DNA of 58,799 nt. Source: Rhodospirillaceae bacterium (GTDB lineage: Bacteria > Pseudomonadota > Alphaproteobacteria > Rhodospirillales > Casp-alpha2). Under the pieces are notes generated by a model that ran no database searches, was not told where the DNA came from, and worked only from the letters and a program-made list of their open reading frames with translations. A program made the translations under genes and the position numbers. Location of the stretch: NCBI GenBank assembly GCA_018665815.1, contig JABJBP010000051.1, positions 1 through 58,799 on the forward strand, in the 5' to 3' direction. This document shows positions 36,820 to 47,209 of the stretch, one piece after another; the stretch's first letter is position 1, and every line of letters starts with the position of its first letter.

Positions 36820-37968
36820 TCAGGGCGCGGTCGCCTTGGTGCCGAAATTCTGGGCATGCCACAACAGTTTGCGAATGCCGCGAATTTTTTTTCGAGTTTG
36901 AATTTCGCCTTCCTGCTTGGCTTCGATGTCGATCGGCGTGCCATCCAGCATCCGGACTTTTGGCTGTTCGTACTGATGAATTTCCAATGGACTACCGACT
37001 TCTCGCAATACTGCGTTGCCCGCCTCGTCCATGATTTCGCCCGCCTCAAAAGCCAGGTATGTATGGATTGCGTTATCCATGCAGGGCCCACAGGCCGCGT
37101 TCTCATATTTCGCTTTTTGCAGCGTTTCATGATCCACGTCGAGGAATGACGGCGCGACGATATGCTGGCGCTCAAACGTATTGCAGCACAGCGGCACCGA
37201 GCCGTCGAAATTGATGACGGTGGCATGTTGGCGCACCGGACAGTCCCGATCCTTATAGGGCATGGACAATTCCATGGCCTTCTTCGGATGTATGGCCAAC
37301 AAATCGATCAGTTCCCGGTCAGCCTCTGTTTCGCGCCCCTCGGCGACCAGCAGGTTTTTCTCAAGTGGCAGGAAGAACGCCCAAACCGGGCTAATGTTGA
37401 ATTTCAGTTCGTTGCAGAACGCGATCATATCGATCAAGTCCTGGTTCGCGTTGTGTTTATAGATGTGATAGTTGACTTCGACGTAGGTCTTGGTGCCGAA
37501 TTCGGTCAGATAATCGCGGATCTTGATCATGTTCTTTTTGACCCGCTCGATGTCGCCACGCTGATGGGTCTGGCCGTAAACCGGCTGGGTAAATCCGGAC
37601 AATGAGACGCGGAAAAAATCAGGCCCCGCCTTGATCACATCGCGCAACGGTCCGTCGATATTCAGATTACTGGAAATGCCGCAATAAATTTCTTGCTCGC
37701 GGAGATACTCAACGAATTTCGGAATTTCCGGATGGACCAACGGTTCACCCCAGTTGTAGAGGTGAATTTGCGGGTTCAGTGACGGCCCTTCTTTGATAGC
37801 GCGTTGGACGCATTCTTTGAACAATTCAAAATCCATCAAACCCGACGGCGGCATTTCCGTCATCACGTCACCGGGTTTGAAATTACCGCGCGGGCACGAA
37901 GGGCAGCGCAAATTACATGCGCCGACAATATCGATCCAATAGGTGAAGGTCTTGGCGCTTTTTTTCAT
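36820..37968 (-). CDS. radical SAM/SPASM domain protein
   Basis: 382 residues. The radical-SAM cluster motif CxxxCxxC is at residues 18-25 (ACNLRCPSC), with IHLYNWGEPLVHPEI (GGEP-equivalent) and ISSNLNIDG. A C-terminal SPASM-type region carries additional cysteines (DRDCPVRQ, VPLCCNTFERQ, NAACGPCMDNA) for auxiliary clusters. SPASM enzymes modify peptides or sugars; next to a GT2 enzyme, a sugar- or lipid-linked role is more likely than peptide maturation, since no precursor peptide is evident. This inference is weak. Confidence 0.85.
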   Translation of the reverse strand: MKKSAKTFTYWIDIVGACNLRCPSCPRGNFKPGDVMTEMPPSGLMDFELFKECVQRAIKEGPSLNPQIHLYNWGEPLVHPEIPKFVEYLREQEIYCGISSNLNIDGPLRDVIKAGPDFFRVSLSGFTQPVYGQTHQRGDIERVKKNMIKIRDYLTEFGTKTYVEVNYHIYKHNANQDLIDMIAFCNELKFNISPVWAFFLPLEKNLLVAEGRETEADRELIDLLAIHPKKAMELSMPYKDRDCPVRQHATVINFDGSVPLCCNTFERQHIVAPSFLDVDHETLQKAKYENAACGPCMDNAIHTYLAFEAGEIMDEAGNAVLREVGSPLEIHQYEQPKVRMLDGTPIDIEAKQEGEIQTRKKIRGIRKLLWHAQNFGTKATAP

Positions 37969-38086
37969 GATTTTCCGGGTGGACTGTCAAAATTGAACCT
38001 AGGAATTCTACGCAAACAAAGCAAGGGGATTGCCAGGTCTGGAATCCTGGGTTGGCGATCAATAATTGGACAAAAAAATTGAAGAA

Positions 38087-38163
38087 TGGTCGGGGAGACT
38101 GGAATCGAACCAGCGACCGCTCGGCCCCCAGCCGAGTGCTCTACCAGGCTGAGCTACCCCCCG
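38087..38163 (-). tRNA. tRNA-Pro(GGG)
   Basis: Full 77-base cloverleaf on the minus strand: acceptor CGGGGGG / CTCCCCG, D-arm GCTC-AGCCTGGTA-GAGC, anticodon arm CTCGG-CTGGGGG-CCGAG with anticodon GGG, T-arm GCTGG-TTCGATT-CCAGT, and an encoded ACCA end. It lies between the radical SAM gene and the merR-ihfA group. Confidence 0.95.
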
Positions 38164-38275
38164 ACCGTGCCCTTTTGAAAGGGCAATCTCTGGTGAGCCG
38201 GCGCACTATACGCGGCGATATCGGGCCAAGCAATAACAGGAAATGTCGATGATCATAGTGAATGGAAAATAAGGT

Positions 38276-38683
38276 TTAGCGTGCGGCCGTAAGTTCGGCG
38301 CGCAGGTTTTCCAACTCATCAATGGCGGACTTAACTTCGCTGTCCAAATCGTCGTTTTTGGCGACGGACGTCTCTTCCGGAAAATCGGCTTTTTTCAAGG
38401 CGCCATCGCGCAAAAGTTTTTGCACGCCCTTAATTGTATAGCCCTCGTCGTAGAGCAGTGATTGGATTCGGCGTAATAACGCGACATCTTCCGGTCGATA
38501 ATAGCGGCGTCCACCACCGCGTTTCATCGGCCGAATTTGTTTAAACTTGGTTTCCCAGAACCGGAGCACATGCTGCGGCAGATCAAGGGTATCGGCAACT
38601 TCGCTGATCGTGAGAAACGCGCCCGGCGCTTTTTTGGAGATCTTCGTTGTGGGTGTGTCGGCTGCCATGGAGCGTGTGGACAC
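38276..38683 (-). CDS. MerR-family transcriptional regulator
   Basis: About 135 residues (GTG 38683, abutting the ihfA stop) or 130 from the ATG at 38668. The helix-turn-helix is [25 protein letters not shown], then the MerR wing [28 protein letters not shown]. No cysteines suitable for metal sensing occur in the C-terminus. The rpmF-plsX-fabH-ihfA-merR order is highly conserved in alphaproteobacteria, so its targets may be in lipid or nucleoid functions. That last point is inference. Confidence 0.9.
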   Translation of the reverse strand: MSTRSMAADTPTTKISKKAPGAFLTISEVADTLDLPQHVLRFWETKFKQIRPMKRGGGRRYYRPEDVALLRRIQSLLYDEGYTIKGVQKLLRDGALKKADFPEETSVAKNDDLDSEVKSAIDELENLRAELTAAR

Positions 38684-39001
38684 CTATTCAGATACAGGCT
38701 CGGAAAGGGCGCGCCTGTTTATACGAGATTTCAAGACCTGTGAGGGGCGGAAAACAAGGACTTTTCGCGGCAAAATCGGCACTTCTTCGCCGGTCTTCGG
38801 ATTGCGTCCAATGCGCTGGCCTTTTTGCCGGACAGAGAAACTGCCAAACGATGAAATTTTGACCGGGTCCCCTTGCACCAAAGAATCAGTGACCAAATTC
38901 AAGACTGTTTCCAACAGGTCAGCGGACTCGTTTCGCGACAAGCCAACTTCCTGATAAACGGCCTCGCCCAAGTGGGCGCGCGTGACTGTTTGACCTGCCA
39001 T
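38684..39001 (-). CDS. ihfA: integration host factor alpha subunit
   Basis: 105-residue DNA-bending nucleoid protein. HU/IHF-family signature [31 protein letters not shown], with [19 protein letters not shown] as the DNA-binding arm. The N-terminal helices are [21 protein letters not shown]. The alpha subunit is assigned from the gene neighbourhood (plsX-fabH-ihfA), which is where ihfA usually lies. Confidence 0.94.
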   Translation of the reverse strand: MAGQTVTRAHLGEAVYQEVGLSRNESADLLETVLNLVTDSLVQGDPVKISSFGSFSVRQKGQRIGRNPKTGEEVPILPRKVLVFRPSQVLKSRINRRALSEPVSE

Positions 39002-39136
39002 CCCTAAACCCCTTTTTGTTGATTGCTTGGAGCCTATCGTTCCCCGATATTCCCGTCAATATCAAAGGGATGCGGGAAACTGCAATATCCTTGCGGTGTA
39101 AAAGATCACAATATTGAGCCGATCACGTGGTTCAGC

Positions 39137-40132
39137 CTACCAGCGAACCAGTCCGGCGCCCCATGTCAGGCCGCCGCCCATGGCTTCCATCAGTACCATG
39201 TCGCCGCGTTGAATGCGCCCGTCGCGCACTGCTTCGTCAAGCGCCAACGGAATTGACGCTGCCGAAGTGTTGGCATGGCGGTCAACGGTCACGACCATTT
39301 TTGCCACCGGCAATCCCAGTTTTTTCGCTGTCCCATCAAGGATTCGCTTGTTCGCCTGATGCGGCACCAGCCAGTCAATGTCTTCCGGGGACAATCCATT
39401 GGCCTCCAATGTTTCGTCGACAATACTAGCCAGATTATTCACCGCATTGCGGAAAACCTCGCGCCCGTTCATTCGCACATGACCGACGGTTTGTGTGCTC
39501 GATGGCCCGCCATCAACGTAGAGCAGATCATTGGTCGCGCCGTCTGAATGCAGATGGGTCGACAAAATTCCACGGCCCCTATTGTGGCCAGTATCGGTTG
39601 GGCCGTCGTGTGTATCCTTGCTGGCTTGGATCACGACTGCGCCAGCGCCGTCCCCGAATAACACGCAAGTTCCCCGGTCTTCCCAATCGAGTATCCGAGA
39701 AAATGTTTCAGCGCCGATCAGGACAACGGTCTCCGCCTGCCCCGCCTTAATGAAATTGTCGGCGACAGCAAGGCCGTAGACGAAGCCCGAACAAACCGCC
39801 TGAATATCGAATGCGGCGCCATTGGTCATGCCGAGCTGATGTTGGATCTTTGTCGCGGTGGCAGGGAATGTGTTGTCCGGCGTCGTTGTCGCCAACACCA
39901 CAAGATCAATTTCGCTGGCGTTCACGTCGGCGCTTTCAAGGGCTCTCTCGGCCGCACATAGGGCCAAGTCGGAGGTCAGCTCACCTTCGGCGGCAATGTG
40001 GCGCTGGGTAATACCGGTCCGTGTTGTAATCCATTCATCGGTGGTCTCAACGCGTTTTGCCAATTCTGCGTTGGTGACGATGCGTTCTGGCAAATAGGAC
40101 CCACTACCAAGTATGATCGATCTGTTGCTCAT
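39137..40132 (-). CDS. fabH: beta-ketoacyl-ACP synthase III
   Basis: First condensing enzyme of type II fatty-acid synthesis, 331 residues. The catalytic cysteine lies in [18 protein letters not shown]. The histidine and asparagine of the triad are in [11 protein letters not shown] and [34 protein letters not shown]-type end is present. The start ATG overlaps the plsX stop (TAATG), so both are translationally coupled. Confidence 0.96.
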   Translation of the reverse strand: MSNRSIILGSGSYLPERIVTNAELAKRVETTDEWITTRTGITQRHIAAEGELTSDLALCAAERALESADVNASEIDLVVLATTTPDNTFPATATKIQHQLGMTNGAAFDIQAVCSGFVYGLAVADNFIKAGQAETVVLIGAETFSRILDWEDRGTCVLFGDGAGAVVIQASKDTHDGPTDTGHNRGRGILSTHLHSDGATNDLLYVDGGPSSTQTVGHVRMNGREVFRNAVNNLASIVDETLEANGLSPEDIDWLVPHQANKRILDGTAKKLGLPVAKMVVTVDRHANTSAASIPLALDEAVRDGRIQRGDMVLMEAMGGGLTWGAGLVRW

Positions 40133-41184
40133 TATCCGGCCACGGCCTTTCGGCTGGTCTCCGCATCGGCGTGCAGTTGGCCGTAATCGGCCTTGATGCT
40201 TTCATTGATATTGTTTTGGGCAAGATCAACGGCAACCTGCAAGGCGTTTGCGAACCCGATGCCGTCGGTACCACCGTGGCTTTTTACGCAAATGCCGTTC
40301 AATCCTAAAAACATCGCGCCGTTGTAGCGGCGAGGATCCATTTTTGATTTTAACGCGGTTAATGCCGGCTTTGCTAAAACAGCGCCAAGTTTAGCAAGCG
40401 GTGATGACATCAATGCTTGTTTCAACGTCGAGCCAAATAGTTTCGCCGTGCCTTCCGCCGTCTTCAGCGCGACATTGCCGGTGAACCCGTCCGTCACGAC
40501 AACATCGACCGTGCCCAGGCCGATATCATCACCTTCGACGAAACCGGCAAACTTAATGGGGAGATGTGTCTCAGCCTGTAAGATCGCAGCCGCACCTTTA
40601 ACGGCGTCATTGCCTTTCAAGGTCTCAACCCCGACATTCAAAATGCCGACCGACGGTTTTTGCACCCCAAGCACGTTGCGCGCAAAGACCTCACCCATGA
40701 CGGCGAATTGAACCAAATTATTGGCATCACATTCAATATTCGCACCCAGATCCAAAATTACACTGGATCCGCGTTGGGTCGGAAAAGACGTCGCGATGGC
40801 AGGCCGGTCAATACCGGGCAGTGTTTTCAAGACGAATTTCGCCATCGCCATCAGAGCGCCGGTGTTTCCCGCGGAAATAACCGCGGCAGCGTCACCGGCA
40901 CCAACAGCATTGATAGCAAGGCGCATACTTGATGCCCGCCGCCCACGCAGCGCAATCGCCGGCTTGTCGTCGCTGAGGACAACGTCCGTTGTGTGGTGGA
41001 TTTTGGATGCTTTCTTTGCGTTAGGGTAGTGCTCAAGCAGAGCCTGCAGTTGGCCTTCGTCGCCAAACAAAAGAAATTCGACGTCGCCCAGGCGTGACGC
41101 GGCAATGTCGACGCCCTCTACGACCATCTCCGGTGCGGCGTCGCCCCCCATGGCGTCAACCGAAAGCGCGAGGCGTTCAACCAA
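40132..41184 (-). CDS. plsX: phosphate acyltransferase PlsX
   Basis: Makes acyl-phosphate from acyl-ACP for phospholipid synthesis. 350 residues, starting with a TTG at 41184 preceded by GAGGTGAGGTGAACGG. Hallmarks: [31 protein letters not shown] and [22 protein letters not shown], and the end region [19 protein letters not shown]. It lies between rpmF and fabH. Confidence 0.96.
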   Translation of the reverse strand: MVERLALSVDAMGGDAAPEMVVEGVDIAASRLGDVEFLLFGDEGQLQALLEHYPNAKKASKIHHTTDVVLSDDKPAIALRGRRASSMRLAINAVGAGDAAAVISAGNTGALMAMAKFVLKTLPGIDRPAIATSFPTQRGSSVILDLGANIECDANNLVQFAVMGEVFARNVLGVQKPSVGILNVGVETLKGNDAVKGAAAILQAETHLPIKFAGFVEGDDIGLGTVDVVVTDGFTGNVALKTAEGTAKLFGSTLKQALMSSPLAKLGAVLAKPALTALKSKMDPRRYNGAMFLGLNGICVKSHGGTDGIGFANALQVAVDLAQNNINESIKADYGQLHADAETSRKAVAG

Positions 41185-41260
41185 GGCCGTTCACCTCACC
41201 TCAAAATTACCAATTATCATGAAGACCTTTATAAGGTCGCCGGGACCCAATGAACAGAAG

Positions 41261-41446
41261 TTACGCGGCTTCTTCGCCGTCGGTAACTTCCCGATCATTG
41301 TATTGACCGCAGGAACTGCAAACATGATGCGGGCGTTTCAACTCGCCGCAATTGGCACATTCCTCGTAAGCGTTCGATGACAGCGCGTCGTGAGCGCGCC
41401 GGGACCCCCGCCTCGATTTACTAATTTTCTTCTTCGGAACAGCCAT
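41261..41446 (-). CDS. rpmF: 50S ribosomal protein L32
   Basis: 61 residues from ATG 41446 ([20 protein letters not shown]). The zinc-ribbon cysteines are complete: [17 protein letters not shown]. Longer frames upstream are not conserved. It precedes plsX with a 76-base gap containing a short GACCTT/AAGGTC hairpin. Confidence 0.97.
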   Translation of the reverse strand: MAVPKKKISKSRRGSRRAHDALSSNAYEECANCGELKRPHHVCSSCGQYNDREVTDGEEAA

Positions 41447-41530
41447 ATCCGTATCCTCAGTGTTCGTGCCGTGTCGAAAGGCCCGCCTACATAAACAATT
41501 AAATGCCAAGGGGCAAGCGGATAACGCGTG

Positions 41531-42094
41531 TTATCTCAGCTTATCCTTAAGGTTTTCCAACACTGCGAAGGGATTTTCCGAGGGTTCAGCATGATCTTTC
41601 TCATGATGACCGGTCGCCGTCGAGAAATCCGCGTACGGTAGGCCTGGTTTTCGTGGAAAAGGGTCGATCTCCTGGGCAACAAGTTGAACCATCGTTTCGC
41701 CAAGATCAAATCGTCCGCCGATCATCGGTTCGGGGGGATCTTCATCATCGATATCAATATCGCCGATCTTCCCTTCCCCGCTCTCATCCGTTTCTTCAAA
41801 CCGCAGAATGACCGGCAAATCGATGACCGATTCGATCAGTTCGGTGGTGACCGAGCACGTTTGTTTGAATCTAACCTTAATGCGGCCTTCGACAATCAAG
41901 CCGTTGCCTTCAGGTTCCGGTGTCATTCGGACTTTGAAAAATAGGTCGTCGATAGCTTCCAAACCCAAGCGCGTTGAAAGTTTTGCCCGCTCGTTCTTTT
42001 TTGCGCGGCGCTCAACGCTTGTGCCGTCGGGAGATATTTCCGACGTCGCGACGGGGTGAGAAAATTCCAAGGTTGTGGCCGATGGTTCATTCAT
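41531..42094 (-). CDS. YceD/DUF177 family protein
   Basis: 187 residues from the ATG at 42094 (MNEPSATTLEFSH). The family core is visible: VEGRIKVRFKQTCSVTTELIESVIDLP with its conserved cysteine, then EEDDPEPMIGGRFDLGETMVQLVAQEIDPFPRKPG-like sequence. YceD proteins are found beside rpmF and have been linked to 23S rRNA metabolism; the mechanism is unknown. The stop lies 84 bases before rpmF. Confidence 0.92.
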   Translation of the reverse strand: MNEPSATTLEFSHPVATSEISPDGTSVERRAKKNERAKLSTRLGLEAIDDLFFKVRMTPEPEGNGLIVEGRIKVRFKQTCSVTTELIESVIDLPVILRFEETDESGEGKIGDIDIDDEDPPEPMIGGRFDLGETMVQLVAQEIDPFPRKPGLPYADFSTATGHHEKDHAEPSENPFAVLENLKDKLR

Positions 42095-42095
42095 T

Positions 42096-42644
42096 TCAGT
42101 CGGGTCCGAATATCTCTGTGAGCGGAGAAAACTCAAGGCGTCCGGCGACGATATCCGCGGTCGCGTTGTCGACCAGCGCCGCGACTTGAGCACGCATGTA
42201 AGTTGCCAGATTGCTTGGATGCTCCGCGGCGACATCAGCATTGCGAAAAACATTCCGCCCGATGGCTTCGTCCAGTTCCTGGGCACTGCCCCGCAGCCCT
42301 TCTTCATAAGCCGCGATGCGGCCATAAAAGGCTTTCGCCATGTCTTTGATTCGATGTGAAATCCCGACGTCGCCAGCGCCCATTTCTCGGAGATTCTTAT
42401 CCATGTCGTCGAACATCAAATCGAAAAACGCCTGGCCGAGTTTTTCCGTCTCAGACCCCTCCGATTTTATCCGCTGCAATAGCAAAAACGCATGCATCAA
42501 AATCATATCAAAACGGCCGTCCGGTGTGTCTGGGACGCCCAATTCAGCATAAAAATACGGATCACGCGCTTGCTCGACAACTGAACGGTAAAGTTCCATC
42601 GCCGCATCTTCGTTTTCGCTTCGCCGTCCAAATAGACCAAACAC
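42096..42644 (-). CDS. ubiquinol-cytochrome c chaperone-domain protein (CBP3-like)
   Basis: About 182 residues with probable GTG start at 42644 (VFGLFGRRSENEDAAMELYR). The family signatures follow: RDPYFYAELGVPDTPDGRFDMILMHAFLLL, FDLMFDDMDKNLREMGAGDVGISHRIKDMAKAF and FYGRIAAYEEGL. It is related to the mitochondrial bc1-complex assembly factor Cbp3. The stop lies two bases before the yceD start, and bamE is divergent, a conserved alphaproteobacterial arrangement. The exact start is uncertain. Confidence 0.88.
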   Translation of the reverse strand: MFGLFGRRSENEDAAMELYRSVVEQARDPYFYAELGVPDTPDGRFDMILMHAFLLLQRIKSEGSETEKLGQAFFDLMFDDMDKNLREMGAGDVGISHRIKDMAKAFYGRIAAYEEGLRGSAQELDEAIGRNVFRNADVAAEHPSNLATYMRAQVAALVDNATADIVAGRLEFSPLTEIFGPD

Positions 42645-42777
42645 TTGAAATGTCCGTTCGTGCCCAGAGGTTATCAAATGAATATCAACAAAAGCGCATT
42701 GTGACTGCGCTTCGCATTTTACCTTTCGGCGCTTGATGGCATAATACGTCCGCCGCATCAAAGGAATGTTCGTAAAA

Positions 42778-43248
42778 ATGGTTCGAGGCAAGCGTTTCCC
42801 TGGATTAGTCGTTGCCGTGCTGGCGTCGTGCGCCCCGTTGGTGATGGGTTGCGAAAGCCGCGTTGCGCAACGAGGCAACCTTCCCGATGCGGCACGCGTC
42901 GCAGAACTCAAGCCCGGCAATATCGGCCGTGATGAAATATTGGAAATTCTAGGCTCGCCGTCGAGCGTCAACACGTTCGGCTCGGATCAAACCTGGTATT
43001 ACATCAGCGAGCGGACGGAAACCTTTGCGTTTTTCGAGCCGAAAGTTATGGAACGCCAAGTCTTAATCGTGAAATTTGATAAGAGTGCCAATTTGAAATC
43101 GCTGGAAGTCCTCGATGCCAAGGCCGGTCGGCGACTTGCCCATGTCGAGCGGGTGACGCCGACGTTTGGTCAGGAATTGACCGTGATCGGCCAAATCCTC
43201 GGCAACTTCCGCCGCTTCACCGGCGCCAACGACCCCGCCAATCAGTAA
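42778..43248 (+). CDS. bamE: outer-membrane assembly lipoprotein BamE
   Basis: SmpA/OmlA lipoprotein of the BAM complex. The ATG at 42778 is preferred over 42766 because AAAGGA is correctly spaced only for it. The lipobox VMGC places the cysteine at about residue 25. The domain core follows: LKPGNIGRDEILEILGSPSSVNTF, WYYISERTETFAFFEPKVMERQVLIVKFD. It is divergent from the CBP3-like gene and ends at a strong terminator shared with hppA. Confidence 0.92.
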   Translation: MVRGKRFPGLVVAVLASCAPLVMGCESRVAQRGNLPDAARVAELKPGNIGRDEILEILGSPSSVNTFGSDQTWYYISERTETFAFFEPKVMERQVLIVKFDKSANLKSLEVLDAKAGRRLAHVERVTPTFGQELTVIGQILGNFRRFTGANDPANQ

Positions 43249-43264
43249 AAATCGCAATAAAAAA

Positions 43265-43288
43265 AACCCCGGCACAAAGGCCGGGGTT
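43265..43288 (-). terminator. terminator shared by hppA and bamE
   Basis: Nine-base perfect stem AACCCCGGC / GCCGGGGTT with a six-base loop. On the minus strand it runs into a long T tract, giving an excellent terminator for hppA (stop 43313); in the plus direction the T tract is weak. Confidence 0.85.
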
Positions 43289-43312
43289 CTCTTAGTATCT
43301 GTTGCCGGATGA

Positions 43313-45403
43313 TTAGGCGAGAATAGCCAGCATCAAGATGGCAACGATGTTCATGATCTTGATCATCGGATTGACGGCCGGACCAGCGGTATCCTTGTAG
43401 GGATCGCCGACCGTGTCGCCGGTCACCGCGGCGTGGTGGGCGTCTGAACCCTTGCCACCATGATGACCATCTTCGATGTATTTTTTGCAGTTATCCCAGG
43501 CGCCGCCACCGGCGGTCATGGACAACGCCACGAACAGCCCGGTTACAATGACACCCAGCAAGCTGGCACCGACGGCTGAGAAGGCAGCCGATTGGCCGGC
43601 AATCGGCAGGATCACGAAGTAAATGACCACCGGTGCCAACAACGGCAGCAGCGACGGTACAATCATTTCGCGGATCGCTGACTTGGTCAGGATATCGACA
43701 CACTTGCCGTATTCCGGCTTCGCCGTGCCTTCCATGATGCCAGGGATTTCCTTGAACTGGCGCCGAACTTCGACAACCACTTCACCGCCGGCCCGTCCGA
43801 CCGCCATCATGCCCATGGCGCCGAACAGATACGGCAGCATTCCGCCAATGAATAAGCCGATCACCACGTAAGGATTCTGCAGTGTAAAGTCGACCGGCAC
43901 GTTGGGGAAATAATGGGTCAAGTCTTGCGTGAAGGCACCGAACAGCACCAATGCCGCTAAGCCGGCAGAGCCGATGGCATAGCCTTTGGTGACCGCCTTG
44001 GTGGTGTTACCGACGGCATCGAGCGCGTCCGTCGTCTTGCGGACTTCTTCCGGCAGATCGGCCATTTCGGCAATGCCGCCGGCGTTATCGGTGACCGGCC
44101 CGAAGGCATCAAGGGCAACAACGATCCCCGCCAACGCCAACATGGTGGTGGCGGCGATGGATACACCGAATAGCCCCGCATTCAGATAGGACACGACAAT
44201 GCCGCCACAAATGACCAGCACCGGCAACGCCGTGGCTTCCATGGAAATCGCCAAGCCTTGAATAATGTTGGTGGCATGGCCCGTGGTACAGGCTTCAGCG
44301 AGACTTTTCACTGGTCGGTATTCCGTGCCCGTGTAGTACTCGGTGATCCAAACAATCAAGCCCGTAACAACGAGACCGGTAATCGCACAATAGAACATTG
44401 CGGTGCCGGTAATCGAGCGACCGGCCATGTCGAAGGCTGTATCCCAACCCACATACATGGAAATGACACCGCCGATGAGGCCTGCGGAAAGGATAGCACT
44501 GGCAATAAAGCCCTTGTAGAGCGCGCCCATGATGGAACCGTTGGCGCTGAGCTTGACGAACCAAGTGGAAACCACCGAAGCCAGGATGCAGACGGCGCCA
44601 ATCAACAGCGGAAACAGCATCATTTGTTCTTGCTGTGCGCCGGTGAAGAAAATGGCACCTAGCAGCATGGTAGCGACCAAAGTCACCGCATAGGTTTCGA
44701 ACAAATCAGCAGCCATACCAGCGCAGTCGCCTACATTGTCCCCGACATTGTCGGCGATCACACCGGCGTTGCGGGGATCGTCTTCCGGAATACCCGCTTC
44801 GATCTTACCAACTAGGTCTGAACCGACGTCCGCGCCCTTAGTGAAGATACCACCACCGAGCCGTGCAAAGATTGAGATCAACGAGGCGCCAAAACTCAGC
44901 GCAACAAGCGCCTCAAGCGCATGGCGGACACCCTCGGCGGTCGACATATCAATCGTGCTGCGGAGTACCATGTAATAACCGGCGACACCCAGCAGGGCGA
45001 GGCCCACGACCAACATGCCGGTTACAGCGCCAGCCTTGAAGGCAATGTCCAGACCGCCAGCGATGCCCTTCGAGCGGGCTGCTTCGGCCGTACGAACGTT
45101 GGCGCGAACTGAAACGTTCATGCCGATATATCCGGTGGCGCCAGAAAGAATGGCACCGACGAAGAAACCAATAGCGACCGTCATGCCGAGCGTCGCACCC
45201 AGTATGCCCCCAATGATCACGCCAACAATCGCAATGGCGGTGTACTGGCGGTTAAGATATGCACGTGCGCCTTCTTGAATGGCGGCGGCAATTTCTTGCA
45301 TGCGCTCGTTCCCCGCGGGTGCGGAGAGCACGGATTTAATGGTGACTACCCCGTAAAGCAGCGCAATGACGGCGCAAATATTGACAAACAGATAAAGATT
45401 CAT
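43313..45403 (-). CDS. hppA: membrane-bound proton-translocating pyrophosphatase
   Basis: Hydrolyses pyrophosphate and pumps H+ across the inner membrane. 696 residues with about 15-16 hydrophobic helices. The catalytic loop [22 protein letters not shown]-like segment and [23 protein letters not shown] are complete, as is [20 protein letters not shown] near the end. The sequence [17 protein letters not shown] has Lys at the position that distinguishes potassium-independent enzymes. It stands alone, upstream of a strong terminator. Confidence 0.96.
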   Translation of the reverse strand: MNLYLFVNICAVIALLYGVVTIKSVLSAPAGNERMQEIAAAIQEGARAYLNRQYTAIAIVGVIIGGILGATLGMTVAIGFFVGAILSGATGYIGMNVSVRANVRTAEAARSKGIAGGLDIAFKAGAVTGMLVVGLALLGVAGYYMVLRSTIDMSTAEGVRHALEALVALSFGASLISIFARLGGGIFTKGADVGSDLVGKIEAGIPEDDPRNAGVIADNVGDNVGDCAGMAADLFETYAVTLVATMLLGAIFFTGAQQEQMMLFPLLIGAVCILASVVSTWFVKLSANGSIMGALYKGFIASAILSAGLIGGVISMYVGWDTAFDMAGRSITGTAMFYCAITGLVVTGLIVWITEYYTGTEYRPVKSLAEACTTGHATNIIQGLAISMEATALPVLVICGGIVVSYLNAGLFGVSIAATTMLALAGIVVALDAFGPVTDNAGGIAEMADLPEEVRKTTDALDAVGNTTKAVTKGYAIGSAGLAALVLFGAFTQDLTHYFPNVPVDFTLQNPYVVIGLFIGGMLPYLFGAMGMMAVGRAGGEVVVEVRRQFKEIPGIMEGTAKPEYGKCVDILTKSAIREMIVPSLLPLLAPVVIYFVILPIAGQSAAFSAVGASLLGVIVTGLFVALSMTAGGGAWDNCKKYIEDGHHGGKGSDAHHAAVTGDTVGDPYKDTAGPAVNPMIKIMNIVAILMLAILA

Positions 45404-45653
45404 CCCTCGTACCCTTACTTTCTTTCCTGATAATTGTGCGGCCGTTCCGTGTTCGATGGTTCGTACACGCTCATCTCAAAGCCGCGTCAACCGAATAGCC
45501 GACCCGAAACATTAAGGCCCGCCTGAAAATTCCGCCGGAAAATGACAGAATAGCCCCTTTAATGCAACACGACAGAGCGTAGTCGGCACAGCGCCACCAT
45601 TTGGCACTGTAATGTCAGAAATTACGGATGTTTTTATTAATGATTATAACAGC

Positions 45654-46118
45654 TTAACGAGCTGGTGTCTCAATGACGGATTGAACTAGAACATCATCGA
45701 TATAGCCTTTGCCCAGTAGCCGGGTGCCAATCACCTTCAGACGATCTTTCAAGATGATCACGTCGATTCGTTCTTTTTTCTTCAACAAACGGGGTACAAA
45801 CCCGTGCAAGTCCTTGACGAAAGCATCGCTAATTCTTGTCAGGCGGCGTTTCAGAAAGATCGCGTTGTCCTGTCCCGATGTTTCCAACTTCACCTGAATC
45901 TGGATCGTTCCAGCGATTTGGTTGCCGTTGATTACCGGCAGCATCAAGGGATCAAGGTCAACGAAGATCGAGTCTTCTTTGTCTTCTTCGGGTTCTTCTT
46001 TTGCCTCAGTCGCCATTTCGGTGCTAGCGAAGGGACCGATCTGCAGCCATTTCATGGCGGCCACGGCGCCGCCGGCAAGTATCAAAATCGCCGCAATTGC
46101 GATAAGCAGTTTTTTCAA
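45654..46118 (-). CDS. FliL-family flagellar basal-body-associated protein
   Basis: 154 residues: N-terminal transmembrane helix (KLLIAIAAILILAGGAVAAM), an acidic linker (EEPEEDKEDS), then a FliL-like C-terminal domain (VDLDPLMLPVINGNQIAGTIQIQVKLE, DAFVKDLHGFVP, KGYIDDVLVQSVIE). It sits between thiL and hppA, away from other flagellar genes except the fliG start at the right edge. The stop precedes a 250-base gap (45404-45653) in which no gene or clear signal is seen beyond the presumed hppA promoter. Confidence 0.72.
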   Translation of the reverse strand: MKKLLIAIAAILILAGGAVAAMKWLQIGPFASTEMATEAKEEPEEDKEDSIFVDLDPLMLPVINGNQIAGTIQIQVKLETSGQDNAIFLKRRLTRISDAFVKDLHGFVPRLLKKKERIDVIILKDRLKVIGTRLLGKGYIDDVLVQSVIETPAR

Positions 46119-46193
46119 GACCCCATCCCCATAAAACGCAATGTTGGGCGCAGTATATCATGCCGGGCAAGTACGGAAAATCCCCGGCTGCGT

Positions 46194-47201
46194 TCAAAAA
46201 TGCCGATAGCCGGTGCGCGTGACGTTAATTTCAACCTCGTTTGTGCCCATCAGTTTGACAGTGGCGTTATCACCTCGGCATTTCATGGCGTGGCCAATTT
46301 CCGTTATTGGCAATTTTAGTTCCCGAGAGAGATTGGCAAAATTCAATGATCTGTCGGCGGGAACGGCAAACACCAATTCATAATCGTCGCCGCCGGCATA
46401 TGCCGCCTCAAGAAGTTCTGGTGTCCCAGAGATTAATTTCTCCGCAGGTTCCGAAAGCGGTAATTCCCTTGCATTCACTTGAATATCAACGCCGGATGCC
46501 CGTGCCATGTGCCCGACGTCGGCCAATAATCCATCCGAGATATCGATAGCCGCATTTGCCGTGCCAATCAGACGGCCGCCAAGGGCAATGCGTGGCGTCG
46601 GTTGCTGGTAGCGTTCAATCAAGTGATGTCGGTCGGCTGTGTTGTCTGGCGCCAATTCGCCCTGAAGGACGCGTAGTCCCAAGGCCGCGTCCCCAAGGCT
46701 GCCGGAAACGAACAATCGGTCACCATCACACACACTGGAACGCGTAAGTGCCCTGCCCGTTTCAATAAAACCAAAAGCCGTGAGATTGAGTGTCATCGGG
46801 CCGGGTGTCCGAACTGTGTCTCCACCCACCAGATCGATCCGCCAGTGCTCTTGCGCGGCACCAAGGCCTGCGGCGAAATCTTTTATCCATTCGAGATCTA
46901 GATCGCCGGGCCAGGCGACAGCCAAGGTATAGGCGTAGGGTGTGGCACCCATGGCCGCGAGATCAGACAGATTTACAGCAAGCAGTTTGTGGGCCACGGT
47001 CCGGGCGGGGTCATTGCGCCGAAAATGAACATCGCAAACCAGCGTATCGGCGGTGATGGCCAACTCTTTACCCGCCGGCAAGCCAAGCACGGCCGCGTCA
47101 TCGGTCAATCCAAGCGATCCGTGATTTCCGGTCGTAAGCGGCGCGAAGAAATCGCGGATTATGTCAAATTCACCACCGTATATGTCGGGGCGCTTCGGCA
47201 T
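46194..47201 (-). CDS. thiL: thiamine-monophosphate kinase
   Basis: Final step of thiamine diphosphate synthesis, 335 residues. Typical PurM-fold/ThiL signatures: GLTDDAAVLGLPAG, ITADTLVCDVHFRRND, NLSDLAAMGATPYAYTLAVAWP, LVGGDTVRTPGPMTLNLTAFG, AIDISDGLLADVGHM and GGDDYELVFAV. It begins 8 bases after nusB. Confidence 0.94.
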   Translation of the reverse strand: MPKRPDIYGGEFDIIRDFFAPLTTGNHGSLGLTDDAAVLGLPAGKELAITADTLVCDVHFRRNDPARTVAHKLLAVNLSDLAAMGATPYAYTLAVAWPGDLDLEWIKDFAAGLGAAQEHWRIDLVGGDTVRTPGPMTLNLTAFGFIETGRALTRSSVCDGDRLFVSGSLGDAALGLRVLQGELAPDNTADRHHLIERYQQPTPRIALGGRLIGTANAAIDISDGLLADVGHMARASGVDIQVNARELPLSEPAEKLISGTPELLEAAYAGGDDYELVFAVPADRSLNFANLSRELKLPITEIGHAMKCRGDNATVKLMGTNEVEINVTRTGYRHF

Positions 47202-47209
47202 GGCCGACC

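Noticed and set aside
36324-37034. 236-codon plus-strand frame over the glycosyltransferase and radical SAM genes
   Set aside because: Antisense to two well-defined genes and without recognisable motifs.
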